DNA of 64,000 nucleotides from Leptidea sinapis. Taxonomy: Eukaryota; Arthropoda; Insecta; Lepidoptera; Pieridae. A program made the position numbers and the translations under genes. Under the pieces are notes generated by a model. It was not told the origin of the DNA. It saw nothing but the letters and a program-made list of their open reading frames with translations, and ran no database searches. Location of the stretch: NCBI RefSeq assembly GCF_905404315.1, contig NC_066266.1, positions 7,819,501 to 7,883,500 on the forward strand. Reading direction: 5' to 3'. Positions 12,064 to 23,365 of this stretch are shown in pieces; position 1 is the stretch's first letter; each line of letters begins with the position of its first letter.

Positions 12064-12250
12064 TTTCAATCAAAATCATTTACAATTACAATGGATTCCC
12101 TTTCTTTTATACTATTAGCCTGTATGAGAAATATTTAATATTCTTAGATTATATTTAGGTATGATTATATTTATTCAAAAAAAAATCTTATAATTATATT
12201 TACAATACCATGATTACATTAAATTAAAAGTCTCACTACGGGGTACTTGG
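12064..12250 (-). mobile_element. RT element 3' flank, third partial copy
   Basis: Matches the non-coding 3' part of the RT element (compare 4926-5153 and 9965-10335): CAATGGATTCCCTTTCTTTT, TTATAATTATATTTACAATA, then CTCACTACGGGG. Its position directly against the 5' end of copy 2 suggests head-to-tail copies or a duplication breakpoint. Confidence 0.45.
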
Positions 12251-12252
12251 CT

Positions 12253-12882
12253 GAGATCTATAGAACTTACTTAGACTGCTCAGACTAATCTAGAGAGTTA
12301 AGTTGAAGTCCGTATTTATAAACATCGCTTTGAGTGCGAGCTAAGCTTAAGGTTAAGTCCACCAGAACGACGACTTAGAAAAAACTCAGACTATAAGCCG
12401 AACAAATGGAGATCAACAGTTCCTTGCGTCATCAGAACAGCTGTTCTTTGACGTTTTAAAATTACCGTTTAATACGCTGTCTGCTGTCACGCACAGCTGT
12501 CACCTTGCTGTCACGCATCTAAAAATGTGTTCCGTTTCTTATACCAAATAGCATAAATAGATAAGTTGACAAGTCCGCATTTCTATAAATCATTAATTTT
12601 TTCATTTCAATCACGATTTCTACATATTTCAATAAAAATAATAATCAAATAAGTTTTGGATATTTTTATAATATAGGAATCTTTCTATTGTCAAAGTTTG
12701 TTTATCAAAAATTGATAGTCCTGAAACGCGCGCTTGACCTTTCTAGCATAAACTCAGCTGTCAAATGACTATAAATACCAAATCAATACCAAATCAAAGA
12801 TTGCTCTAATCTTGAACTCAGCTAAGTCTTACGTAAGTAAAATCTGAGTAAAGTCTGAGTACGTTCTATAGATTTTATCTCT
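12253..12882. mobile_element. Fold-back / MITE-like element with imperfect inverted ends
   Basis: The left end has GAGATCTATAGAACTTACTT and the right end, reverse-complemented, has GAGATAAAATCTATAGAACG. Both continue into runs of ACTCAGACT-type sequence. The arms are roughly 50-60 bases with mismatches and the total is about 630 bp. No ORF. Confidence 0.5.
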
Positions 12883-13162
12883 ATATATATCAACCTAAGT
12901 CTCCGATGTCCATTCGTTCATTCTTCTGTCAGCGGACCGAATATATTTAAAAAAAGTTTTTGACGAAACATTAATATACTGTTTATAACACGCTGTTATT
13001 AGCTTCATGTATGTTAGTATGTAAAGGAAACTTTGAAAATAGATAGGCTACTTGCTACTTACATAAAGAATCATGACATAATATATATAGTGTCATCTAG
13101 CAGGTACGGTTCATTTAAATTATAGAAAGGATGTAGAAGCAGATATCATAGTTATGTGCTTA
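12883..13162. other. Intergenic, no gene seen
   Basis: AT-rich sequence starting next to a short TA run (12884-12890). Nothing further recognised. Confidence 0.4.
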
Positions 13163-13457
13163 CGGCCGTTCCCAATAAACTATCTACAGATAGAGATAAA
13201 TTACTACCTTCTACTGTCAATAATCTGAAGCTGTCCCAATATACCCGATAAGTCATTCTTATCGCACTATATTGGGATGCGTGAATTACAATTTCCATAC
13301 AAAATTCTATCGCTGGTAAGCTATACGTCTTCCTATTGACAGACGGCGTGTACGGATAAGGTGAGTTACCGTCGATAAGTTTATTGGGACAGAAAAGTCA
13401 ACGTTAGTTATGAATTTTATCTCAAGTAAGAGATAGACTGAAAATTTGGAACGGCCG
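13163..13457. mobile_element. Harbinger-like MITE with TTA duplication
   Basis: 295 bp beginning CGGCCGTTCCCAATAAACTA and ending AATTTGGAACGGCCG. Terminal inverted repeats are perfect over the first 10 bases and extend imperfectly. It is flanked by TTA on both sides (13160-13162 and 13458-13460), the three-base TWA duplication made by PIF/Harbinger transposases. No ORF, so it is non-autonomous. Confidence 0.7.
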
Positions 13458-13460
13458 TTA

Positions 13461-14494
13461 ATATTTATTTATTTATATATTTGGGCAACTAACAAATTAC
13501 ACTCCTTACATGCTTAAACTTAAAATATAATAATAATATGGATAAGAGTTAATTCACTTATAAGCTACCACAGCATTCATAATTTTTACTACGTTTATAA
13601 GACAGTAATTTGAACAATTATTCTAAGGTTATGTGATGGATCGCCTGACAGAGCGACAAGCATTTGACAAAATAATGTTAATTTAACAGATACCGCTGAA
13701 AATCAGTCAAAATCAGTGCTGTTTCATAGCCACGGCCGTGTCACAGATAATCCTGAGTCGCTGACCCATTTCTTTCACTACACAAGAAGTCTCCAATATT
13801 AAATCAATTACTATTTAAATACGTTCTCTTTTGGATTGTTTTGTACTTCTATCTTTTTATATTAAGTGTATCCTGTGAGTGTTTTGTGAAATAAATATTC
13901 TTCTCTTTCTTTCTTTCAACTATTTTCAGTCCAAGAGATTAAATAGGGATAGATTAAATCTACTCGAGCGCCGTGATCAACCATTGGATTGTGTAGATTA
14001 GATGATAAGATAAAGAAGAAAAGTTTATATGATGTGTCATATATTTATATGATCTGTCACTGGTGGGGGGAGTGTGTACAACAATGTGAAAAAGCAATTA
14101 CAACGAAATAATCAAGTGCTTCAGATATTAACAGTGTTTGCGCCCCACGTGTTTCTGGTAATGGAAAAATATTAATCTGCCGGTTTGCATGGTGGGGGTG
14201 GCCAAACGAAGGGGTAGGAAAAAAATCTTTTACACCGCGTCATTGAGAGGAGATGTTAAGTGAACCCTAGCTTGTTAACTTAGACTTATTTGAAAGATTT
14301 GATTGTGGAACGCAATCTGTTATATCTGGAACTCTTATGTACCCATTACTTTATCTAGCCTATGGATTTCTATTACTTTACTTGGACATTGTGAAACAGC
14401 CCCTTAGATACGTGTAAAGCCTCTTGCTGTTAGGCAACGCATGATAACCGGACAGGCTTATTATTTTAGTGAGAATGACAGCTACATCTTTCAC
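13461..14494. repeat. Dispersed repeat mosaic, no gene
   Basis: 13630-13720 (GACAAGCATTTGACAAAATA) and 14060-14230 (GCGCCCCAC, ATTAATCTGCCGGTTTGCAT, GGTGGGGGTGGCC) have relatives at 62410-62480 and 63064-63220. This indicates a dispersed element present at both ends of the window. Confidence 0.45.
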
Positions 14495-14590
14495 TCGCTA
14501 TGATCAGCTGGAAGGCGTCCACTGCTGGATAAGGGCCACCTCAAAAAAACTCCACGATGATCGGTCCTGCGCTGCCTTCATCCAACGTAG
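14495..14590 (-). mobile_element. RTE-type LINE 3' end fragment
   Basis: Short minus-strand fragment with GGCGTCCACTGCTGGATAAG and GATCGGTCCTGCGCTGCC, matching the RTE tail at 28871-29156. Confidence 0.55.
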
Positions 14591-14989
14591 TACGGTGATA
14601 AATGTGCGTGCTTATCAGTTCGCCGCAATTTTTTCCTATGTAATCACAGCCGTCACAGTCACAAGACATTTTCTTAATACATTTTGAATGATATTTTTAT
14701 TATTATTTTTTAAGTAAGGTCGCGGAAAAGTGTCTTATAATTAAGATTAATAAAATCATTCCAACATACTACATTATTCCCACTGAAAGCTAAACAGATA
14801 CACAATAATACACTTCATCCATTTTCAAACAAATTGCAGTTAATTCAATTCAAATTCATATTCCGCATCGAATTTTAAGCATATATACGTACTGCACGGT
14901 CACATTATCTTTGGATCTCTCTTTGGAATGAAAACTCTTTTTGAAAAGTTCAAAAATAAATTAGTGATAGCATGAAAATATCACGACTT

Positions 14990-15115
14990 GTACCTAACGA
15001 TAATGAAACTGCAAACCGTACTGACGCAACAGGACGAGCGCGAGGGCGTGAAAGTGGAACGGAAGGAGGGCTTCACGTTCCAGCGAAGTCCCGAGATAAT
15101 ATGGTCGTTATGTCG
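14990..15115. repeat. Dispersed segment also present at 37300-37390
   Basis: Contains TACTGACGCAACAGGACGAG and CGAGGGCGTGAAAG. The same sequence occurs in inverse orientation at about 37300-37390. Two unlinked copies point to a mobile element, not to a gene. Confidence 0.5.
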
Positions 15116-17342
15116 TCATAAAATTTAACGAGGCAGGAGGCTACGATTGACAATGAAATGGATATTTATATCATTTTTAAATTTCAATAGTACGAGAGCT
15201 AGCATCTATTTTTGGGACGGTATTTGAAGCAAGCTGATATCTTGCTCCATACGTCTCCTATAATACCCCAACTCGGAGCTGCAGACCTGGCTTGCCTATA
15301 ACGCTACTCACTCGCACCTATAAATAATTTGTTAGATTACCTGACAGGTAGAAAGTCCAACCAAAGTGATCTGTCTTTATGAGAATTTTTTTGTTATAAA
15401 TAATACCCTATTAAAATTTCAAATTGCCTCAAATACATTTTTTATATTTTTTTGCAAAATATTTTTGCTATATATATATAGATCATATAAAAAGTTGTAT
15501 ATTGCTTTTATAAAATTGCATATAACGCACAATTTTTCGGAAAAAATAATATTATTTCTAAAACTTTAGGGGTTCATTTAGCCCGGCTACTCACCAGCCA
15601 GGTCTGCAGATCCTAGTTGGGATTTAATATGACAGGCATGAAACAGGATTTCAGCTTGCCTGAAATACCTACCCAAAAATTGATGCCAGCTCTCGAACTA
15701 TTGAAATTTAAAAATGATTAAAATGTCCACTGATCTGTTTAAATAGGTAATATTATACGTCTTGAACTGAAAATTAAGAAGGATAGACAGAAGTATCATT
15801 TATTTACTTTGGTGAATATTACTATATACTTAAGAATATTACTTAAGAATTTACCACCACTTCGGACAAATTGCGCTTTAACGAAAAGAAGTGCCAAGAA
15901 ACACACTGCCACTATTTTATATCAATTTTATGCAATGTTTGTAAAGTTATTCACCAAACCTACTCAAATATTTTGACTGTGAGTTTACTTGTGTAAGTTA
16001 ATAAAATAAAAAGAAGTTATTAATCATAAAAAAATACGGGTTGCACTCCGGCCGGCAGAAGTGAAAACTTGAACATTAACATTGTGCATATTGTGAATAT
16101 TTTGGAAGGGTTAGGAAATAATTTCGCACGAATTGATTTATTTATATATAAATAAGCGCTAGCATTTATGTGGTTAAATACAATATTCATTTATTTCGCT
16201 ATCGCACGCAAACATTTCAATTTACATTTCATAAAAAAATTAACACTACAGAACCATTAAAATTATTTTACATTAAAAAGTTTATCTCTCAGAAATATCA
16301 ATTTTCATCTATAAATTCAACGACTCCATCACCATCTTCATTACCAGTATCTTCATCACCAATCTCTAAAACTGATACATTATAGGTTTATAGAGCTAAA
16401 TTACGAAACAAAATAATAAGTAACATTATACAAGTATAACTATCGCCTTAGGGAGAGTCTTCGCAAATGACAAAGCTTAAAAACCATATAATTAAACTGT
16501 AAAAATATTTCACAGCTGAGATTCGATCCTTGGACCTCGAGGCGTTTCGGCTTCGCAATCACAATGATTTAACCACTGCTCCAATGACCGTATAATAGTC
16601 GGACTATAATTACTTAGAAGTATAAATCTTTCATTCAAAATTTCAACGATTGTCTTACATTTTATACCCATCCCAAGAAAAGTGCTCAACGCCGCAAAAA
16701 AGGTTTCACTTCAATAAAACTCAAAAGTAAAGTAAATATTAGTAAAGTTATTATGCGTGCAATTATATACTACTAGTGAAGAACCGCTCGTTGCTCGCTT
16801 GTTTCTTGCCCATGTATATATATACCTGGTTAAGTAAATACAACAAACGTCATTTTCAATGTAATTCTATCGGAAATGTTTAAACCAGAATAGCTTTAGA
16901 TCCCGATCACCTAGAAACGATTTCGAAAGTTTTTCTCATCCAGACCTCTCCAACGATAAATACCAGGTACCACAAGCAGCTCCCGTTCACGAGCATGATG
17001 TATGGACCAGCCCTTGCTTCCCTCACAAATATCTTAAGTAAGGTAAGGACCCGCCCCAAGACGTACCATTCAAGCGAGCATGACAAACCCTGTCCCGGGA
17101 ATTTAACTAAAAAAACCCCAACAGATGTGTGATATATTTGCTCATTAATTAATACTTTCACTCATTCATTAATCTTATTCAGTATAGACAAGTTGAGTAA
17201 AGTAATACACACATTTTTTTTAATATGGACTGTATATGAGAAGAATGGAAAGGAATAACATAAATGCAAAAACAAAGGTATAAAATATATTTATTGAGCT
17301 ATTATATACAGATCAAGTCTTTCTTCGTGAGCTCCGTGGTGA

Positions 17343-18606
17343 TCAAGGGTATCTGTATCCAGCAGCCTCGTTCTGGACGAGCTTAGCCGGAGCAGCCGCT
17401 GAGTTCGTCGCCTGCTCCTGGGCAGCAGTGAGGCGAGCTGGAGCTGCAGGCAAGTTGGAGGTGGGCTGGGCTACTTGAGTGTACGCGGCTGGCAAGGTGT
17501 ACGCAGCAGCTACGGGCGCATAGCCGGAGGAATAAACCGGAGAAGAGTAAGCTGTGTATGCGGCGGCTGCAGGAACTGTAGCGTAGCTAGCCACTGCAGG
17601 GTAGTTGGCAATAATGGGAGCAGCCGGGGCCGCAGTGTATCTAGCCACTACTGGAGCAGCTACCGGCGCTGTTGCGTATCGAGCCACTACTGGGGCGGCG
17701 ACCGGGGCAGCTACGGGTGCAGCTACGTATCTTGCCGCCACTCGAGCGGCGACTGATACGGGCGCTGTGGCGTATCTAGCCACTACGGGAGTGGCTACAG
17801 GTGCTGCTGCGTATCTAGCTGCAGCTACGGCCGCATTGCTGTAATAAGTGGCCGGCACGGCTGGAGCTACGGCATAGCGGGCGGCAACAACTGCAGGCTG
17901 AGCGACATAAGGTGCCACTTTAGCAGCAACAACAGGCTCGGCAACAGCAACGGCTGGTTCAGCGACCACAGCGGGTGCGGCAGCAACTAAAGGCTCTCTT
18001 CTGACGACGGCGTTAAATCCATTGACGGAATCAGCAGCGTAGTCCACAACACGGCGGGTGCCGTCAGGCTCAACAACGGAGTACGATCCCTGCACAAGAT
18101 CACCATCCCGTTGTTCCTGCTGGCTTTTGTAATCACCAGTGAGAGAGTCAGCAACGTTGTATCCGAAACGGTATTGAGGGAAAGAATCAAATTCTTCCAG
18201 TCTTGCCGCAGCAACTGGAGCAGTGTAGGCCACTGGTGCAGCGGCGAACGCAGCTGGAGCGACGCTTCCATAAGCTAATGCCAAAAGGCAGGAAAAGATA
18301 ACAACCTGCAACAAAAAATACACTTACTGAAGTGTTTACTCAAGCTAAATTTTTTTTTATGATAGTCTGGGACGAGACGTGCAGGACGTTCAGCTGATGG
18401 TAATTGATACAACCTGCCCATTACAATGCAGTGCCGCTCAGGATTCTTGAGAGACCCAAAAATTCTGAGCGACACTACAATAGCGCTTGTCACCTTGAGA
18501 CATAAGATATCAAGTCTCATTTGTCCTAAATATAAATCCACAATTAGTAAACACTAAAACCACTTTCACTATCACTAACAATCCATGAGCGTACCTTGCA
18601 GACCAT
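17343..18606 (-). CDS. RR-2 cuticular protein C
   Basis: Third and longest gene of the triplet. Exon 1 is 18606-18595 (MVCK, donor GTACGC). The phase-0 intron is 18594-18306 (acceptor TTGCAG). Exon 2 is 18305-17343. The protein is 324 residues: signal peptide (VVIFSCLLALAYGSVA core), RR-2 domain at about 43-107 matching A, and a C-terminal tail with the most APVA and ARYATAPV blocks, which accounts for the extra 26 residues. It keeps the ASYATVPAAAAYTA segment missing from A and ends GYRYP. The poly(A) signal is on the plus strand at 17290-17295 (TTTATT). The near-identical core and variable tail suggest recent duplication or gene conversion, with slippage in the repeats. Confidence 0.93.
18350..18530 (-). 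mobile_element. SINE-like retroposon inside intron of gene C
   Basis: Third copy of the shared intronic insertion, recognised by GTGCAGGACGTTCAGCTGAT, AATGCAGTGCCGCTCAGG and GTCACCTTGAGACATAAGAT. Confidence 0.7.
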
Positions 18607-18630
18607 GTTGTGTTGTGATCGGGGAAGCTA

Positions 18631-18673
18631 GGAGCTGAACTGTACCCTGGTTAGAGATAAACGGCATTTATAG
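18631..18673 (-). promoter_or_regulatory. TATA box and initiator of cuticle gene C
   Basis: TATAAATGCC on the minus strand (plus-strand TTTATA at 18667-18672) and TTCAGCTCC near 18638-18630, with the spacing seen in gene A. Confidence 0.68.
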
Positions 18674-18939
18674 TTGTTGAGTTCGCTTGCTTCATCCCCG
18701 ACGCATCTCCAAATTTGAATATATTCAAGTACGCACGTACTAACGGCGACGGGCCAGGACAATGCCGCTCGAACAAAACGCTACTTGTGTAACCGGAACG
18801 GGGTCGCAGCTATGAAATGCGCTGGTCACACTAATTATCTAGACTTGTTTTTCGGACAATAATTTGATTTTCACGGTGACAGAAGATATTGTAATAATCC
18901 GATAAGGAGCAAATACATCTTTAAAAATATTAGATAACC

Positions 18940-19165
18940 CGACAGACGCTGTTCTGTAAATAGATAAAAAATCAAGTAAGTATTCGGGAATATTGTAGTC
19001 TAAAGCCATCGGAAATATGTAAGCAAAGTTAATGAGGCGAAAATTTCGATAAAACGTATTTCTGAATGATTTTATAGTATGTAGTAATAAAATGATAAGG
19101 ATTAATATCGTACTTGTATAAACAGCTTTTACATTACAGCATTATAATTGCTAATTTTTTAACTT
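18940..19165 (-). mobile_element. Helitron-like element fragment
   Basis: Begins with AACCCGACAGACGCTGTTCT, the Helitron 3' end motif in inverse orientation. It continues with GTAAGTATTCGGGAATATTG and AATGATAAGGATTAATATCG. The same internal sequence occurs at 28198-28600 (split by a LINE) and partly at 58150-58200. Confidence 0.55.
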
Positions 19166-20649
19166 ACTTCAAAAAATGAGGAGGTTCTCGATTCGTCGCT
19201 ATGTTTTTTTTTTATGTTTGTTACCTCGGACGTTCGACTGGGTGAACCGATTTTGATAATTATTATTTTTTTGAAAGCTGGTGCTTCCCGGGTGGTCCCA
19301 TTGCAATTTGTTCCAGATGTGACAATAGCAACCATAAGAAAACCATAAAAATTACTATAAGTATGAGCGCGACAAATTTACGAATAACTCAATATCGCGC
19401 CCACCGATTTCGATAATTCTTGTATTATTGGAAAGTATATACTTCAAAGGTAGTTTGGTGAGAGTTTGGTTAGGTTCTTATTATGGTATCCAAGACAAAG
19501 CAACGAAACTCTTCAATTCTAAGGAGCAAATTAACGATACTGTTATTTTTTTTGAAAAAAAACATAATTTTAAATATTATTAATTTTTATTACTAAAAAT
19601 TTACTAGGCCGAATCTTTTATATGCTATCCGGATATTTGAGTCACCAACCGTCACGTCGTTATGGTCAAATAATTGTCGTAGTAAATATGATGAGCAATG
19701 GAACTCTTTATCGACTTACAGTAAGGGTGCGATCTGTGGCAGAAATTCTGTCTGTAATATTCGCGTTCATTGCTGCATTGAAAATTTTTGTAGATCAACA
19801 AATATTTAGACAAATTATTAAGTAGTTAGTGTAGTTCAGATTCACTAAAATTCTAAAAATAAAAAAAAATAACAAAAAACAACCGCCTTCAAAAACAATA
19901 TTCCTAAACAATAGATTTAATATGCACTCAAATGTATAAAAATAATTAAAATTAAAATTCTAGTAACGATTATTGTTATTTTTGGAGTCGATGTCAGCCA
20001 ATGTAGGTTTGTAACTACATACATAGTTATAGGTGAGATGTGCTTGAGTCGCACGTGCGATGTGAGGAGGTGAGAGGCGAGAGCGGGGCTGCGGCAGGAG
20101 GACACCGATTGACACGATGGCAAAAGGTAAAACAGATTTTTAATTATATTTATGATGTATAGTTTTCGATTAATGACGAAGAATAAAAAAAAATACCTTT
20201 TCCCCTTTTTTATAATTATAGGTAGGTAGGTTACCTTATAATATACAATACGGAACCCACGATTGGCAAGTTCGACTCGAAATTAAGGTAATTAAAATTT
20301 GCTGAAGTTGCAGGCACACACTCGTAAAATAATAAATAAATAACCGTTAATTAATAACCGTTTATAAATAAATAAAAACGTAACTTTACACTCCAGTCGA
20401 CCTTCGTGACATATCCACTGACCTTATGTTTAGTTTAAATGCTACATATGTACCAACTCAAGACTATACCCAATGCTCTAGTTTACGAAGCAATTACAAA
20501 TACCAACCGCCATTTCAAACTGGCTTTCACGACGCGTAGCGAATACATAATTACCTGAAAATTATGTGACTCATTCGGTGTTCTTTTATATAATTTGACG
20601 AGACTCTCACTCAAGTTTATTGTAGCTAGGAATAATAATAATAAGCATA
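19166..20649. other. Intergenic repeat DNA, no gene
   Basis: 19200-19480 looks like an old dispersed element (GTGAACCGATTTTGATAATT, GCTTCCCGGGTGGTCCC). A GC-rich island at 20036-20125 contains CACGTGCGATGTGAGGAGG and resembles one at 61460-61520. 20330-20380 is a tandem of AATAAATA-type words. The 67-codon frame at 19622-19825 has no recognisable domain and is probably chance. Confidence 0.4.
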
Positions 20650-20839
20650 TTTATTGAAGAGTATATATTACATATTATATTACAAGAGTATATATAGGAA
20701 GCGCGTGAGGTTTGTAAGGATAGAAGCAAATGGCATTCTATTGTCTCTGCCTACCCCGACGGGAACAAGGCGTGAGTGTATATGTATATATTACATAATT
20801 TTATGTGTTAGTAACTTAAAAAATTATACCTTAAACTAA

Positions 20840-21165
20840 TATTATTACTTAAATTATAATCTTAATCCCATCCGGGTATATACCTCCTCCATCTTCTTCC
20901 ACATCTCTCTATTTTGGGCTTTCTCCAGCCAGTTTTTAGCGGCCACTGTAAGAAGGTCATCACTCAACCTCATTTTGGGTCTACCTGTTACCTGAGGGAC
21001 CACTCCATCTTGTCAATTTTAAAGTCCATCTTTGGTCTGGGACCCTAGCCACATGTCCTGCCCATTGCCATTCCATTTTTAATGCATGCTCAAGGACCAA
21101 TGTTTGTTTTTTTCCTGATGGTTTTGTTTCGGATTTTATCTATCTTTCTGAGGTTCAAGATAAGA
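20840..21165 (-). mobile_element. LINE 3' end fragment
   Basis: On the minus strand, broken frames read pieces like GRTCG, GPRPKMDFKID and WKKMEE-type sequence, resembling the C-terminal end of RTE/Jockey-like ORF2 proteins (LKWQWAGH...RPRTRWDDD type). Plus-strand marks are CATCCGGGTATATACCTCCT and CTCAACCTCATTTTGGGTCT. A related end lies at 48000-48150 in the other orientation. Confidence 0.5.
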
Positions 21166-21200
21166 TTATATATATAATATTATATATATATATATATATA
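21166..21200. repeat. (TA)n microsatellite
   Basis: Nearly pure TA run immediately against the Helitron end at 21201, a common target. Confidence 0.8.
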
Positions 21201-21534
21201 CTAGCTGACCCGACAGACATTGTTCTATATAATATAAAATTAAGTTTATTTTTTATCTCCTGAGAAAGTTACAAAGATATAGATTCTAATTATTCATTTT
21301 AAACTATTCATTCAATTTGATTTCTGAACGGCCGCGGCGGTGGGACATATCAAAGGAAAAACAAAATTGTTGTTTTTATTTAATTCCGAGCATTTTCATA
21401 TTTATTGACCGTTTAAACCTTCTCTGGACTTCCACAAATAATTCAAGACCAAAATTAGCGAAATCGGTCCTGCCGTTCTAGAGTTTTAGCGAGACTACCG
21501 AACAGCAATTCATTTTTATTTAGATGTTTGGCTT
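21201..21534 (-). mobile_element. Non-autonomous Helitron
   Basis: On the minus strand it starts TCTAAATAAAAATGAATTGC and ends GTCTGTCGGGTCAGCTAG, inserted between A and T as Helitrons do. About 334 bp, no ORF. The 3' motif AACAATGTCTGTCGGGTCAG is shared with 54384-54759. Confidence 0.75.
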
Positions 21535-21716
21535 GCGTATGTGAGGCATGGTAAGATAAATGTATCCATTACCACCTTTTTTAACTCTAAGCTGAAGGAT
21601 CCTCTTAATATTTTTTATGTGACCATAACTTTTTCCAAGAGTTTATGATCCTTCTTTCTACTTCTACATCGTTACTATTAAATTAAAAAGATTATTAAAA
21701 GTATATGCAAAAGACA

Positions 21717-21990
21717 ACCTGTATAGCCGAGTGGTTAGCGATCCTACCTACTAAGCTAGAGGTCCCGGGTTCGAATCCCGGTAGGTGCAAGCATTTATAT
21801 GATGAATATAGATGTTTGTTTCCGAGTCATGGATGTTTAAATGTACCTATTTATGTATGTTTATATGAATATATGTATGTTTAAGTAAGTATATTGTATT
21901 AAATATAGCATTGTATTGTAACCCATAACACAGGCTATATATGCTTAACGCGGGGCAAGATAATCTGTATAAAAAGTGTGTCAATATTAT
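21717..21990 (+). mobile_element. tRNA-derived SINE, full length
   Basis: Plus-strand copy of the family at 1229: A box TAGCCGAGTGGTTAGCG, B box GGTTCGAATCCCG, body GATGTTTGTTTCCGAGTCATG and tail ending near GTGTGTCAATATTAT. The tRNA-like head lacks a paired acceptor stem, so it is not a working tRNA gene. Confidence 0.8.
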
Positions 21991-22140
21991 ATGCGGTAAA
22001 AGTTTTTAAAACTACCTAAGCCTTTAAAACTACCAAGCAAGAAGAAATTTCAAATTTATTATTAAGCCCATAATAGCTTGAGGATAATATATTTTCCATA
22101 CGGTCAAAAACTTCAATAAAATTAATTGTTTTATATATTA

Positions 22141-22330
22141 CTAGCGGATCCGACAGATGCTGTTCGGTACATAATATAATAAATAAAATTAGTGTTTATT
22201 ATGAAATTGTCAATAATATTTCATAACATCAAGAATTATTTCGTAGAATATGCTGATCTGTTGTTTTAATGAAATTGTTTCACAGCAGAATTGTAAAACT
22301 GTGGGTCAATAAATTCCCTCATAGAAAATC
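22141..22330 (-). mobile_element. Helitron 3' fragment
   Basis: CTAGCGGATCCGACAGATGC at the left edge is the inverse Helitron 3' terminus. The internal part (TAATGAAATTGTTTCACAGC) matches 54384-54759. The 5' end is lost. Confidence 0.6.
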
Positions 22331-22334
22331 GTCA

Positions 22335-22492
22335 TTATCATTAGCCGGAAGACGTAGACTGCTTCACAAAGGCCTCCCCCAAAGATTTCCACGACGATCG
22401 GACCTGCACTGCCATGTCCTTGCAATGTCCAAGAAACAGTCTAACTCTAAAAATAATTTATATGGCAAAACAACGCTTGCCGAGGCAGCTAG
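22335..22492. mobile_element. RTE 3' fragment joined to a Helitron 3' end
   Basis: 22335-22415 is a minus-strand RTE tail (TTAGCCGGAAGACGTAGACT). 22420-22492 is a plus-strand Helitron end (CCAAGAAACAGTCTAACTC, then GGCAAAACAACGCTTGCCG, then CAGCTAG before T). The terminal hairpin GGCAA...TTGCC is evident. Confidence 0.6.
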
Positions 22493-22897
22493 TATAGCTG
22501 AAAAGTTACGGTGCCTTAGTGTACTGTGTAATGGCAAAACTAAGTAAGTAAACTACCTGTGATCTAAATGAATTAATATTTTAAATAAAACAAAAACAAT
22601 AATAACAAATTCAGATGTATAATATTTTAATATATTTTTACAAACTACTAAACATTTAATTATAACGTCACCACAGTTAACTTCTATATGCTTTTTTATT
22701 CTAACTAATGACTTCTAATAATTCTATGTGTGCATAATATCGTTTACCTTTCAACCAGTTTTTTACTGTGTGTGTACAAGCGTGGCTACCCATACAATAA
22801 ACAACGACCTAACTGATAACATTACACTGTGATTGGTCAGGTTGTGTCAAGGAACAGTATGAGAATTTCGTATCACTCCGTACACTTTTATGTAGAA
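22493..22897. other. Intergenic, no gene seen
   Basis: AT-rich, no coding frame, no recognised element. Confidence 0.4.
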
Positions 22898-23245
22898 CTA
22901 GCTGACCCGGCAAACGTTGTTTTGCCATATAAAGTATAATTCACGCGATAGTTTTATAAGTAATAAAATATTGCCTATATTATAGCCTGTACATCATTTT
23001 GTTCTATTGTCAATAGTTTTTGCAGCGCACGCAAAAATAGGTTCTCGATTTTACATCTTGTGTTACAAAATAGCAATTTTATTACGGATCCCTAATTTTG
23101 AAAAAAAAACATAGCCTATAGCCTTCCTCGATAAATGGACTACCCAACACTGAAAGAATCATTCAAATCGGACCAGAGATTAGCGCGTTCAAACAAACAA
23201 ACAAACAAACAAACAAACACTGCAGCTTTATAATATTAGTATAGA
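22898..23245 (-). mobile_element. Non-autonomous Helitron
   Basis: On the minus strand it runs from TCTATACTAATATTATAAAG to GGGTCAGCTAG, between A and T. The 3' hairpin is GGCAAA(ACAACG)TTTGCC, 11 bases before the CTAG end. An (AAAC)n run lies at about 23190-23219. Close relative of 46556-46898. Confidence 0.8.
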
Positions 23246-23365
23246 TGAAGTACATTACACATTACATTAAAATAAAATTAATTTAATAATATAAAATAAG
23301 TGTCAAATATGTTATGAGATTAAAAATAATTTAAGATTGTAAATAATAAGCATGCTAAGAGAAAA

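Larger units (their letters stand above)
15285..18832 (-). repeat. Cuticle-gene tandem unit, copy 3
   Basis: Collinear with copy 1 from TTGCCTATAACGCTACTCAC through the family-X block (about 16000-16720) to the promoter. Homology stops abruptly near 18832, just beyond AAATGCGCTGGTCACACT, so no RT element follows here. This marks the edge of the triplication. Confidence 0.8.
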
